Of a DNA stretch of 32,129 nucleotides, positions 23,636-31,952 are shown one piece after another. The notes under the pieces were generated by a model, which was not told the DNA's origin, did not search any database, and saw only the letters and a list, made by a program, of their open reading frames with translations. The position numbers and the translations under genes are program-made. The first letter of the stretch is position 1. Every line of letters starts with the position of its first letter. Source of the DNA: Flavobacteriaceae bacterium (GTDB taxonomy: Bacteria > Bacteroidota > Bacteroidia > Flavobacteriales > Flavobacteriaceae); assembly GCA_015494075.1 (NCBI GenBank), contig WGBX01000177.1, forward strand, positions 1 through 32,129. Direction: 5' to 3'.

Positions 23636-25429
23636 ATGATGAAAAGACTGTTTTATTTTTTAATATTTGGATTGTTTGTCATGCCTATGCAGGCACAAGT
23701 GTCCTTTAAGACGCTTGTTTCTAAAACCCATTTAACAACTGATGAACGCTTACGTATAAACTTTGAGATATCTTCAAACAGTAATTTTTCTCAAAGTAAT
23801 TTTGTGCCACCATCTTTTGAAGGTTTTCAAAAAATAATGGGACCGAGTACTTCACAAGAAATGTCCTATATTAACGGTCGTGTGACGTCCAAGTTTTCAT
23901 ATAGTTATATTTTGCAGCCGGTTAAAAACGGTAGTTTAAGTATTGGCCCGGCGAGTGTTGTTGTTGATGGAAAAACTTATCAAACGCAACCCATAGTTAT
24001 TGAAGTCAGTAAAGGGCAAGCTCCGGTAGTGTCTTCGGCAGGCGGTGGAATACAAAGTGGTTCTAAAAATAATAATATTACGGTAAAAGACAAAGTTGAC
24101 AATGCTTTTTTGTCAGTAGAATTGACAAAAAACAAACCTTATGTCAATGAAGCAGTAGGGTTGATATATAAATTATACATTCCACGAAATTACGGTGTAG
24201 TCAATTATACTGAAACAGCCCAACCGCAATTTAATGGTTTTTGGGTGCAAGATGTTGACCGGAATATTTCAGGACCCTTTGAAGGAACGGTAAATGGCAA
24301 GCCTTATATGTATTATATTTTGCGAAAGAAGTTACTCTTTCCACAAAAATCAGGCAAGCTCATTGTAAAGCCATTAAGCCTTCAAATAGATTTGCAGGTT
24401 CCGGTATATCGTAATTTTTTTGGCATGCGTGTTCCTGATTATAAAGTACAACGTATACGCCTAACTTCCGGAAAAAAAGTATTATATGTAAAAGCTTTAC
24501 CTAAGAAAAATCAGCCTATTGATTTTTCAGGAGCTGTTGGAAACTTTAATTTCACAACACAGACCGATCGCCAAAATATTAACTTAAATGAACCGCTGAC
24601 CGTGCGGGTTCAAGTGCAAGGGATTGGAAATTTAAAACTTTTTGATTTACCTAAATTAAAAGCGCCCAATGGGTTGGAAGTTTACGAACCCAAACATGTT
24701 GAGCAAGTGCGTGCCACATTTTCGGGTAATAAAGGCACCGTTGAAGATGAATATGTTGTGGTGCCTAATGCTGCGGGTAAATATATTATTCCCGGTATAA
24801 GATTTGTTTACTTTGATCCAAAATCAGGAAATTATGTAACCAAAACAACCAATGATCTTATCTTGTTTGTAACCGGTAATGCCGGTTTGAATAATAACCA
24901 AATGTCAGTATCTAATACTGCAAATACAAAAAATGGTGCTGTCGATTTTCGATTTATCAAAGAAAAAGCACATTTTAAATCAAAAAATAAAACTGCTTTT
25001 TATGGTAGTAAGTTATTTTACATTTTAATAAGTTTAGCTTTCTTATTGGCATTTTTAGCTTTTGGTTATTATAAATATCTTTCAACTCGTGTATATGATG
25101 CGGTTTATGAGCAACAAAAAAGAACTAAAAATTTGGCTGCCAAATTTTTAAAAGAAGCTAAAAAATCGATCGGTCAGAAAGATGTATTTTATGCCCGTTT
25201 AGAAAAAGCTTTACATAATTTTTTAAAGGCTCAATTGCGTTTGGATACATCAGAAATGACGCGGGAAAATATTCGTCGTAAATTGCTGGAAAAAGGTGTC
25301 GATCAATCAAAAATAAACTTGTTAATTGATTTATTAAATCGATGTGATATGGCTCGTTATGCACCGGCAACTACGACCAAAATGACAGAAGATTTTGCCG
25401 ATGCCGAAAAACTGATGAATAGTTTTTAA
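23636..25429 (+). CDS. batD: BatD-family envelope protein
   Basis: A 597-residue exported, membrane-anchored protein. A signal peptide ends near M-Q-A-Q (residue 21), followed by repeated immunoglobulin-like beta domains (VSFKTLVSKTHLTTDERLRI at the start, LSVELTKNKPYVNEAVGLIY near 162, and NFNFTTQTDRQNINLNEPLT near 303). One transmembrane helix lies near 459-480. The cytoplasmic C-terminal part (480-597) is helical. This is the BatD layout; Bat proteins are linked to oxygen tolerance in Bacteroides and to envelope integrity in other bacteria. It is followed 21 bases later by batE. The usual partners BatA, BatB and BatC are not in the window. Confidence 0.88.
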   Translation: MMKRLFYFLIFGLFVMPMQAQVSFKTLVSKTHLTTDERLRINFEISSNSNFSQSNFVPPSFEGFQKIMGPSTSQEMSYINGRVTSKFSYSYILQPVKNGSLSIGPASVVVDGKTYQTQPIVIEVSKGQAPVVSSAGGGIQSGSKNNNITVKDKVDNAFLSVELTKNKPYVNEAVGLIYKLYIPRNYGVVNYTETAQPQFNGFWVQDVDRNISGPFEGTVNGKPYMYYILRKKLLFPQKSGKLIVKPLSLQIDLQVPVYRNFFGMRVPDYKVQRIRLTSGKKVLYVKALPKKNQPIDFSGAVGNFNFTTQTDRQNINLNEPLTVRVQVQGIGNLKLFDLPKLKAPNGLEVYEPKHVEQVRATFSGNKGTVEDEYVVVPNAAGKYIIPGIRFVYFDPKSGNYVTKTTNDLILFVTGNAGLNNNQMSVSNTANTKNGAVDFRFIKEKAHFKSKNKTAFYGSKLFYILISLAFLLAFLAFGYYKYLSTRVYDAVYEQQKRTKNLAAKFLKEAKKSIGQKDVFYARLEKALHNFLKAQLRLDTSEMTRENIRRKLLEKGVDQSKINLLIDLLNRCDMARYAPATTTKMTEDFADAEKLMNSF

Positions 25430-25450
25430 AAAGCTTCAAAAAATAAAAAA

Positions 25451-26200
25451 ATGAAAAAAATTATAACCACCTTTCTATTGTTTTACGGCTTGTTGTTTTT
25501 TGCACAAAAACCTAATGACCTTTTTAAACAAGGCAATTTGGCTTATAAAAAAGGAGATTATCATACAGCCATCTCTTTATATGAAAAAGCCTTAGAAAAC
25601 GACGTGGAAGCTCCTGAATTATATTACAATTTAGGTAATGCTTACTATAAATTAAACCGTATTGCGCCTTCTATTTATTTTTATGAAAAAGCTATAAAAT
25701 TAGCCCCCGGAGATGAAGATGTTCGTTATAATTTAAAATTAGCCAACCGTATGAAATTAGATCAAATAGAGCAGGTTCCGGAAAACATTTTGTTACGCAC
25801 CAATAAAAGTATCAACCGGCTTTTTGCGTACAACACTTGGGCTTGGTTAGCAGTTTTTATAGCATTTGGAGGCCTTTTTGCTTTTATTTGGTTCCTTTTT
25901 ACGCAAAATCCTAATATAAAACGTATTACTTTTGTGATAATGTGGATTAGTTTATTGCTTCTTTTCTTTACTTGGTACAATGCTGAATTAGGTCAAAAAC
26001 AAGATCGTATTCAGTATGCTATTATTTTTACGCCTAAAGTTGATTTAAAAACAGAACCCAATTTAACTGCCGATTCGGTTGTTGAGCTTCATGAGGGGAC
26101 CAAAGTAAAACTATTGAAAGCTGATGGTGATTGGTATTTAGTACAATTGCCAGATGGTAAAAAAGCTTGGATACCGGCAACAGATATACGTGTATTATAA
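25451..26200 (+). CDS. batE: BatE-like protein: TPR, two membrane helices, SH3-type domain
   Basis: A 249-residue protein. A signal peptide (cleaved near F-F-A-Q, residue 19) precedes TPR repeats at about 22-100 (LFKQGNLAYKKGDYHTAISL, LYYNLGNAYYKLNRIAPSI). Two membrane helices lie near 130-151 and 158-176. The C-terminal bacterial SH3-type domain occupies about 188-249 (KVDLKTEPNLTADSV, EGTKVKLLKADGDWYLV, KKAWIPATDIRVL). The TPR part faces the periplasm and, by topology, the SH3 domain as well. SH3b domains often bind peptidoglycan or protein peptides. It is the last gene of the glnS-batD-batE run and is followed by a weak hairpin. Confidence 0.85.
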   Translation: MKKIITTFLLFYGLLFFAQKPNDLFKQGNLAYKKGDYHTAISLYEKALENDVEAPELYYNLGNAYYKLNRIAPSIYFYEKAIKLAPGDEDVRYNLKLANRMKLDQIEQVPENILLRTNKSINRLFAYNTWAWLAVFIAFGGLFAFIWFLFTQNPNIKRITFVIMWISLLLLFFTWYNAELGQKQDRIQYAIIFTPKVDLKTEPNLTADSVVELHEGTKVKLLKADGDWYLVQLPDGKKAWIPATDIRVL

Positions 26201-26233
26201 CACTTTATGGAATTAAAGGAATAGGAAATATAT

Positions 26234-26266
26234 GACTGATTTTAATTAATTGTCAGTCTGGTTATT
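26234..26266 (+). terminator. Weak terminator-like hairpin after batE
   Basis: GACTGA (26234-26239) pairs with TCAGTC (26253-26258) across a 13-base AT-rich loop, then TGGTTATT. The T tract is interrupted, so termination is uncertain. Confidence 0.33.
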
Positions 26267-26349
26267 TTAATTATCATATATTAGACAATTTACTTTTAAT
26301 TAAAACACCTTTCTAAGCTGATTTTAGATATAGTCAACGTAATTTTCCT

Positions 26350-26357
26350 TATTTTTG
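26350..26357 (+). promoter_or_regulatory. Bacteroidota -7 element before the ABC-F gene
   Basis: TATTTTTG matches TAnnTTTG, 17 bases ahead of the ATG at 26375, giving a short leader. No -33 TTG is obvious. Confidence 0.44.
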
Positions 26358-26374
26358 GCTTAAAAAAATCCTTT

Positions 26375-28297
26375 ATGCTCAATTTATCTAATGTCAGCAT
26401 TCGTTTAGGAGGCAACGATATTATCAGTCATGTTAGTTTTCAATTAAATCCCGGTGATAAAGTTGGCTTGATCGGTAGAAATGGTATAGGAAAATCTACG
26501 CTTTTAAAAGCTATAACCGGTCAGATTGATCCGGCAGAAGGTCAGATTAGCATTTTAAAAGGGCATAAAATCGGCTATCTTAAACAAGATATTGATTTTG
26601 AAGACGGTGCAACAGTTTTAGAAGAAGCATATAAAGCTTTTAAAGAAATACAAGCTATTGCGCAAAAACTAGAAATCATTGAAACAGAATTAGCTATTCG
26701 TACAGATTTTGAAAGTGCAGCATACATGACATTACTTGATGATTATCATCATTTGCAAGAAAAATTTCAAGTGGCAGGTGGTTATCAATACAAAGGAGAT
26801 ACTGAAAAAGTATTAAAAGGCTTAGGTTTTACAGAAGTCGATTTTGATAAACCTGTAGAAAGCTTTTCAGGTGGTTGGCGTATGCGGATTGAATTGGCAA
26901 AAATACTTTTACAAAACAACGATATTTTACTCCTTGATGAGCCAACAAATCATTTAGATATTGAAAGTATTTTATGGTTTGAAAACTTTTTGAAAAATTT
27001 TAAAGGTATATTGATGTTAGTTAGTCATGACCAAATGTTTTTAGATAATGTTACCAATAGAACTATTGAACTAACACCTCATAAAACATACGATTTCCCT
27101 AAATCTTATTCAGAATTCTTTAAAATTAAAGCCGAACTGCTTGAAAAACAGCAACAAGCAGCAAAAAATCAGGCCAAAGAAATTAAAGAAATGGAACGCT
27201 TAATTGAAAAATTTCGATATAAAGCTACCAAAGCCAGTTTTGCCCAATCATTGATTAAGAAATTGGAAAAAATGGATCGTATTGAAGTAGAGGATGTTTC
27301 TCAAAAAGCAATGAATATTCAGTTTCCGGTGGCACAAGCTTCCGGAAAAATTGTTTTTGAGATTGAGCATTTAAACAAAAATTACGGAGATAAGGAAGTT
27401 TTAAAAGATTTAAATTTAATAGTTACAAAAGGTGAACGGCTGGCTTTTGTAGGACAAAACGGAACAGGAAAAACTACTCTTTCCAAAATATTGGTGGGTC
27501 ATTTACAACCCACGTCAGGGAAAATAAAAGTTGGTCATAATGTCAAAATCGGTTATTTTGCTCAAAATCAATCAGCTTATTTAAATCCGGACTTGTCGGT
27601 TTTAGAAACTATTGAAGCTGTTTCTGATGATAGTAATAGAGCTAAAGTTAGAGACATTTTAGGGGCTTTTCTTTTTTCGGGAGATGCCGTTCATAAAAAA
27701 GTAGGCGTATTATCGGGTGGTGAGCGTAACCGGTTGGCATTAGCAATTATGATGCTGCAAAAATTTAATGTTTTAGTAATGGATGAACCGACCAATCATT
27801 TGGACATTCAATCTAAAAATGTTTTGCAAAAAGCTTTGCTTCAATTTGAAGGAACTTTAATTGTTGTATCACATGATCGGCATTTTCTGCAAGGACTGAC
27901 TGATAAAACAATTGAATTTAAAGATAAACAGATTCAAGTGCATCTTGGAGATATTGATTATTTTTTACAGGAGCGACAAGCTGAAAATTTTAGAGTAATT
28001 GAACAAAGAAAAGAACAAAAAACAACCGGTTTATCTGCTTCAAAAAATACTGCATATGCGCAGCGTAAAGCTGATAGAAAAAAACTGCGACAATTAAAAA
28101 ATAAAATAAATAAAATAGAAGAAGCTATTGAACTGCAAGAAACTTTAATTAAAGAAAAAGAAGTTGTTTTAGCTTCTTCAAAACCACCATCCGATCCTGA
28201 TTTTTTTAATGATTATGAAATGGCTAAAACCAAGTTATCGAAATTGATGATGGAATGGGAAAAACTTCAAACCGATTTGGAAGAAATAAGCTTGTAA
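26375..28297 (+). CDS. ABC-F family ATPase
   Basis: A 640-residue soluble protein with two ABC ATPase domains and no membrane segment, the ABC-F layout of ribosome-associated translation factors. Walker A motifs are GRNGIGKS (34-41) and GQNGTGKT (360-367). Signature motifs are SFSGGWRMR and VLSGGERNR. Walker B motifs are LLLDEPTNHLD and VMDEPTNHLD. The linker between domains (about 240-310) is rich in Lys/Glu/Gln helices, and a C-terminal coiled coil (about 555-640) is predicted by heptad-like LRQLKNKINKIEEAI. This layout is nearer to Uup/YheS-like proteins than to antibiotic-resistance members. The start is supported by a promoter element at 26350. Confidence 0.9.
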   Translation: MLNLSNVSIRLGGNDIISHVSFQLNPGDKVGLIGRNGIGKSTLLKAITGQIDPAEGQISILKGHKIGYLKQDIDFEDGATVLEEAYKAFKEIQAIAQKLEIIETELAIRTDFESAAYMTLLDDYHHLQEKFQVAGGYQYKGDTEKVLKGLGFTEVDFDKPVESFSGGWRMRIELAKILLQNNDILLLDEPTNHLDIESILWFENFLKNFKGILMLVSHDQMFLDNVTNRTIELTPHKTYDFPKSYSEFFKIKAELLEKQQQAAKNQAKEIKEMERLIEKFRYKATKASFAQSLIKKLEKMDRIEVEDVSQKAMNIQFPVAQASGKIVFEIEHLNKNYGDKEVLKDLNLIVTKGERLAFVGQNGTGKTTLSKILVGHLQPTSGKIKVGHNVKIGYFAQNQSAYLNPDLSVLETIEAVSDDSNRAKVRDILGAFLFSGDAVHKKVGVLSGGERNRLALAIMMLQKFNVLVMDEPTNHLDIQSKNVLQKALLQFEGTLIVVSHDRHFLQGLTDKTIEFKDKQIQVHLGDIDYFLQERQAENFRVIEQRKEQKTTGLSASKNTAYAQRKADRKKLRQLKNKINKIEEAIELQETLIKEKEVVLASSKPPSDPDFFNDYEMAKTKLSKLMMEWEKLQTDLEEISL

Positions 28298-28302
28298 ATA
28301 AT

Positions 28303-29649
28303 TTATTGTTGAGGATGTTGCAATAGCCAATGTTTTAAGTCTTTTATTTCATATGGCTCATCTATTATTTCATTTTTGGAATTAATAATAAAAAAAGTTG
28401 GTGTAGCGTGTATGCCATATGTTTTTACAATTGGATTTTGCCATTTTTCTAATTTAATGCCATGATAAAAATCCGGATATTTTTTTTGTTCCATTTTCCA
28501 AGGCTCTAATCCGGATTCTAATCCAATAGCTATCACATTAAAATCTTTCCGGCTTTTCATCATTTGATTTATTTGAGGCATTGCTCTTAAACAGTGCGGA
28601 CAGGTTGCGCTCCAAAAAATAAGGAGATTGTACGGTTTTTTAGAAGTTAATCCATACAAATGATTCATATGTCCGTCTTGGTCATCAAATTTGAAATCAG
28701 GTGCTTTTTCGCCGATGCTTAATCCAATTTGGTTTAATACATTAGTAACATTAAATTTTTGTTGCTCGTCTGCCGGCATTTTATTGATATAGTTGTTAAT
28801 AAGCATTTTTGACACTCGACCATCTATTTTTACAAAAGAGGCTGTAAGCGAAAAAATGACATTATTTCTATATTTTGGGTCTTCAATGAGCGATAAAACG
28901 TCTTGAATACGTTTATAATAATCTAAATGCTTTGTCTTAGGATTTTGTGGGGGATTTAAAGAAAAAACGTAATTATTTATTTTATTAATTAATATGTTAG
29001 AATGTTGCAAATCGTTATCATTAAAATGCAAATTGTCAAAAAAATGTTTTTTTCTTTCTTTGAAATACCAAGCAGCATTTCTTAAATTAGCAGGATAATA
29101 TTCAGCCATATTCTGAATATATTTGTGAGCTAACAGGCCTTCGGATTTGACCAAAGCTTGTTGTTGCAATTTTTTTAAACTCGCAGTATATTGACGGTAG
29201 TCAATTCTATCTTTGGGAGACACTTCGTTAAAAGCTAATTTTTTTTCAATTTTGTTAAGTTTAGATACCAGCAGGTTATGTTTGCCGGCGTAAGGTAAAA
29301 AAGCTTTGTTTTCTTTTGAGCGACTAATTAAAATTTTGTTATGTTCACGCGGAAAAATCTCTAAATGAATAGGCTCATTATTGTAAATAAAATAGATAAA
29401 ATTATGCTGATTCATATCATACATTAATAAGTACATTCCTGGTGTCAAACCATTCATATCATATATAAAAGTGCTATCATTACTTTGCTTTTTGTTGTTA
29501 ACATAACTTTGTTTGACATCTTTGAGTTGATATAAAACAGTCCACGGATAGTTTTTTACCGGATGAATTTTGACTTTTAGTTCATTTGTTTGTTGTGCTG
29601 TAATTATTTGGGTTAAAATTAAAACAAATCCCAATAAATATTTTTTCAT
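28303..29649 (-). CDS. Exported TlpA-type thioredoxin-fold protein
   Basis: A 448-residue exported protein with a signal peptide (cleavage near I-T-A-Q, residue 19). The N-terminal beta-rich region (about 22-110) resembles the DUF4369-like domain common to Bacteroidota TlpA proteins, followed by a helical middle region (125-300). The C-terminal thioredoxin domain (about 312-445) starts SIGEKAPDFKFDDQDG and has the redox pair C350-P-H-C353 in FWSATCPHCLRAMPQ. The cis-proline follows in ATPTFFIINS. A likely disulfide reductase in the periplasm; the partner is unknown. Its stop lies 5 bases from that of the converging ABC-F gene. Confidence 0.84.
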   Translation of the reverse strand: MKKYLLGFVLILTQIITAQQTNELKVKIHPVKNYPWTVLYQLKDVKQSYVNNKKQSNDSTFIYDMNGLTPGMYLLMYDMNQHNFIYFIYNNEPIHLEIFPREHNKILISRSKENKAFLPYAGKHNLLVSKLNKIEKKLAFNEVSPKDRIDYRQYTASLKKLQQQALVKSEGLLAHKYIQNMAEYYPANLRNAAWYFKERKKHFFDNLHFNDNDLQHSNILINKINNYVFSLNPPQNPKTKHLDYYKRIQDVLSLIEDPKYRNNVIFSLTASFVKIDGRVSKMLINNYINKMPADEQQKFNVTNVLNQIGLSIGEKAPDFKFDDQDGHMNHLYGLTSKKPYNLLIFWSATCPHCLRAMPQINQMMKSRKDFNVIAIGLESGLEPWKMEQKKYPDFYHGIKLEKWQNPIVKTYGIHATPTFFIINSKNEIIDEPYEIKDLKHWLLQHPQQ

Positions 29650-29701
29650 AATTTTCTATTTTCAACAAAAGTGAAACAAATATCATACCTTTTACTTAAA
29701 A

Positions 29702-29736
29702 ATAAAAATAAAAAAGGCTGCCTTTTGAGACAGCCT
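29702..29736 (-). terminator. Rho-independent terminator after gdhA
   Basis: On the minus strand AGGCTG (29736-29731) pairs with CAGCCT (29720-29715), followed by TTTTTATTTTTATT. It ends the gdhA transcript just after the stop at 29751. Confidence 0.8.
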
Positions 29737-29750
29737 CTTACTTTGTTTTT

Positions 29751-31106
29751 CTATACAATGCCTTGTGCCAGCATAGCATCAGCTACTTTTACAAAACCGG
29801 CAATGTTGGCACCTTTTTCGTAATCTATCCAACCATCTTGTGTTTTTCCATATTTAACACAAGACTCATGTATATCATTCATAATTCGTTTCAGCTTTTC
29901 ATCTACTTCTTGACGAGACCAACTGAATCTTAATGAATTTTGACTCATTTCTAATCCGGAAACAGCTACGCCACCAGCATTTGAGGCTTTTCCGGGTGCA
30001 TATAATATTTTAGCTGCTTTGAAGAGCTTAATAGCCTCAGGAGTAGAAGGCATATTGGCACCTTCGGCAACTTCTATTATACCATTTTTTAAGAGTTTTG
30101 CAGCATCTTCGGCATTAATTTCATTTTGGGTTGCACATGGCAAAGCAATGTCACCTTTTACACCCCATGGTCTTTCACCTTTAAAATATTTTGCAGAAGG
30201 ATATTTTTCGGCGTATTCATAAATACGTCCCCGTTTAACATTTTTTAAATGTTTGACAAACTTCAATTTTTCTTCGTCAATACCCTCCGGATCATAAATA
30301 TATCCATCAGAATCTGATAAGGTTACAACTTTTGCACCTAATTGTGTAGCCTTTTCAGTAGCATATTGGGCCACATTACCACTTCCGGATACTAAAACTG
30401 TTTTGTTTTTGAAAGAATCACCTCTGGTTTCTAACATTTTTTCTGCAAAATATACAACACCATATCCGGTAGCCTCCGGTCTAATAAGTGAACCACCAAA
30501 AGATACGCCTTTGCCGGTTAAAACGCCTGTAAATTCATTTTTAATTTTCTTATATTGCCCAAATAAGTAACCTATTTCACGACCACCTACACCGATATCT
30601 CCGGCAGGAACATCAGTATTTGGTCCAATATGTCTGAAAAGTTCACTCATAAAAGCTTGTGCAAAACGCATGACTTCGGTATCAGATTTGCCACGTGTAT
30701 CAAAATCAGAACCGCCTTTTCCACCACCCATAGGTAAGGTCGTTAAGGAGTTTTTAAAAGTTTGTTCAAATCCCAAAAATTTTAAGATGCTTAAATTGAC
30801 GGTTTCATGAAAACGCAGGCCACCTTTATAAGGTCCAATTGCAGAGTTAAACTGTACACGATAGCCCCGGTTAACTCTTACGCGACCTTGGTCATCTACC
30901 CATGGTACTCTAAACATAATAACTCTTTCGGGTTCTATCATTCGTTCGAGTAACATTTTATTGTTGTATTTAGGGTTTTCCATCATAAAAGGAATAACCG
31001 CTTCTGCAACTTCACTTACCGCTTGTAAAAATTCGGGTTCGTTAGGATTGCGATGTTTGGCATATTCTATGAATTGCGCAATTTGTTCTTGATATTTGTT
31101 TTTCAT
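29751..31106 (-). CDS. gdhA: Glutamate dehydrogenase (NADP type)
   Basis: A 451-residue enzyme interconverting glutamate with 2-oxoglutarate and ammonium. The catalytic lysine is K130 in PMGGGKGGSDF; the substrate-binding lysine lies in GPYKGGLRFH (K94). The C-terminal Rossmann domain has VLVSGSGNVAQYATEKA for the dinucleotide. Acidic/neutral residue choice in the cofactor loop cannot be settled by eye, so the NADP preference rests on overall similarity to E. coli GdhA (447 residues). The frame opens at 31133, but the Met at 31106 (MKNKYQEQ) gives the family length. A strong terminator follows. It is the main ammonium-assimilation gene visible here. Confidence 0.94.
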   Translation of the reverse strand: MKNKYQEQIAQFIEYAKHRNPNEPEFLQAVSEVAEAVIPFMMENPKYNNKMLLERMIEPERVIMFRVPWVDDQGRVRVNRGYRVQFNSAIGPYKGGLRFHETVNLSILKFLGFEQTFKNSLTTLPMGGGKGGSDFDTRGKSDTEVMRFAQAFMSELFRHIGPNTDVPAGDIGVGGREIGYLFGQYKKIKNEFTGVLTGKGVSFGGSLIRPEATGYGVVYFAEKMLETRGDSFKNKTVLVSGSGNVAQYATEKATQLGAKVVTLSDSDGYIYDPEGIDEEKLKFVKHLKNVKRGRIYEYAEKYPSAKYFKGERPWGVKGDIALPCATQNEINAEDAAKLLKNGIIEVAEGANMPSTPEAIKLFKAAKILYAPGKASNAGGVAVSGLEMSQNSLRFSWSRQEVDEKLKRIMNDIHESCVKYGKTQDGWIDYEKGANIAGFVKVADAMLAQGIV

Positions 31107-31214
31107 GACAATATATTTTTTAAAAATTATCACGATAAATTACTAAAAAATAAACATACAGCAAGTGATATGCGTATATATTTATTTAAATTTTACAATT
31201 TAAGCTGAGTTCAC

Positions 31215-31850
31215 TTAAATTACGTACAAATAAATAGCGATAAAATGGGCTAAACTTCCTAATAAAACCCAAATATGAAAAACGGCATGATTATATTTTA
31301 TTTTGCCAATACTAAAAAATATGGCACCAATTGTATAAAAAATGCCTCCTGCAACTAGCCAATAAAGTCCTTTTTCTGGCAAATATTGTATTAAATGTTT
31401 GATAAAAAATATGACCATCCATCCCATAATTACATATAAAAGGGTAGATAAAGTTTCGTATTTTCCAGTAAAATATAGTTTTAATATAACACCGGTTATG
31501 GCTATTCCCCATATAAGTATTAATAATAGCCAACCCCAAAAACCATGAAGTGTTACCAAAGCAAACGGGGTATAAGTGCCTGCAATGAGAATAAAAATAG
31601 CGGCATGGTCAAAAATGTTCAAAAGTCGTCTTGTTGTAGGTTTTTGGGCAGCATGGTATAAAGTTGAAGCGGTATAAAGTATAATTAGGCTTAGGCTATA
31701 TATTATGGCAGCGGCTAATTTATAGTTGTTATTTGTACTCCATGCTTTATAAATTAGACACAAGCTTCCTAAAACACTCATAATCAGACCGAAAAAATGA
31801 CTGTAAATATTTATTTTTTCTTCAATATAATTGTAAGTGGCTAGTTTCAT
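31215..31850 (-). CDS. trhA: TrhA / hemolysin III family membrane protein
   Basis: A 211-residue protein with seven predicted membrane helices, of the PAQR / YqfA family. The family metal-site motifs are visible: S-T-L-Y-H near residue 63, F-D-H-A-A-I-F near 80 leading into AGTYTPFAL, and the C-terminal H-x-x-x-H-I-W-V-L-L-G-S-L-A-H. The conserved Ser, Asp and His residues of the putative zinc site are therefore intact. Bacterial members are implicated in membrane fluidity or lipid homeostasis; the old hemolysin name is not evidence of haemolysis. A TAnnTTTG -7 element (31861-31868) lies 10 bases upstream. Confidence 0.88.
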   Translation of the reverse strand: MKLATYNYIEEKINIYSHFFGLIMSVLGSLCLIYKAWSTNNNYKLAAAIIYSLSLIILYTASTLYHAAQKPTTRRLLNIFDHAAIFILIAGTYTPFALVTLHGFWGWLLLILIWGIAITGVILKLYFTGKYETLSTLLYVIMGWMVIFFIKHLIQYLPEKGLYWLVAGGIFYTIGAIFFSIGKIKYNHAVFHIWVLLGSLAHFIAIYLYVI

Positions 31851-31860
31851 AAGTTTTTTT

Positions 31861-31868
31861 CAAAGTTA
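31861..31868 (-). promoter_or_regulatory. Bacteroidota -7 element before trhA
   Basis: The minus strand reads TAACTTTG, matching TAnnTTTG, 10 bases ahead of the trhA ATG. The predicted leader is very short. Confidence 0.44.
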
Positions 31869-31900
31869 TAAAATCAACTTTAATGGATATTATCTTATAC

Positions 31901-31931
31901 AAAAAAGCCATTTGCATTTGCAAATGGCTTT
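31901..31931 (-). terminator. Rho-independent terminator of the right-edge ABC-F gene
   Basis: A long perfect stem, AAAGCCATTTGC (31904-31915) with GCAAATGGCTTT (31920-31931) around an ATTT loop. On the minus strand it is followed by six or more T, so it ends the gene at 31953. It separates that gene from the trhA promoter. Confidence 0.85.
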
Positions 31932-31952
31932 AAAATGAACATTATTATTAAA

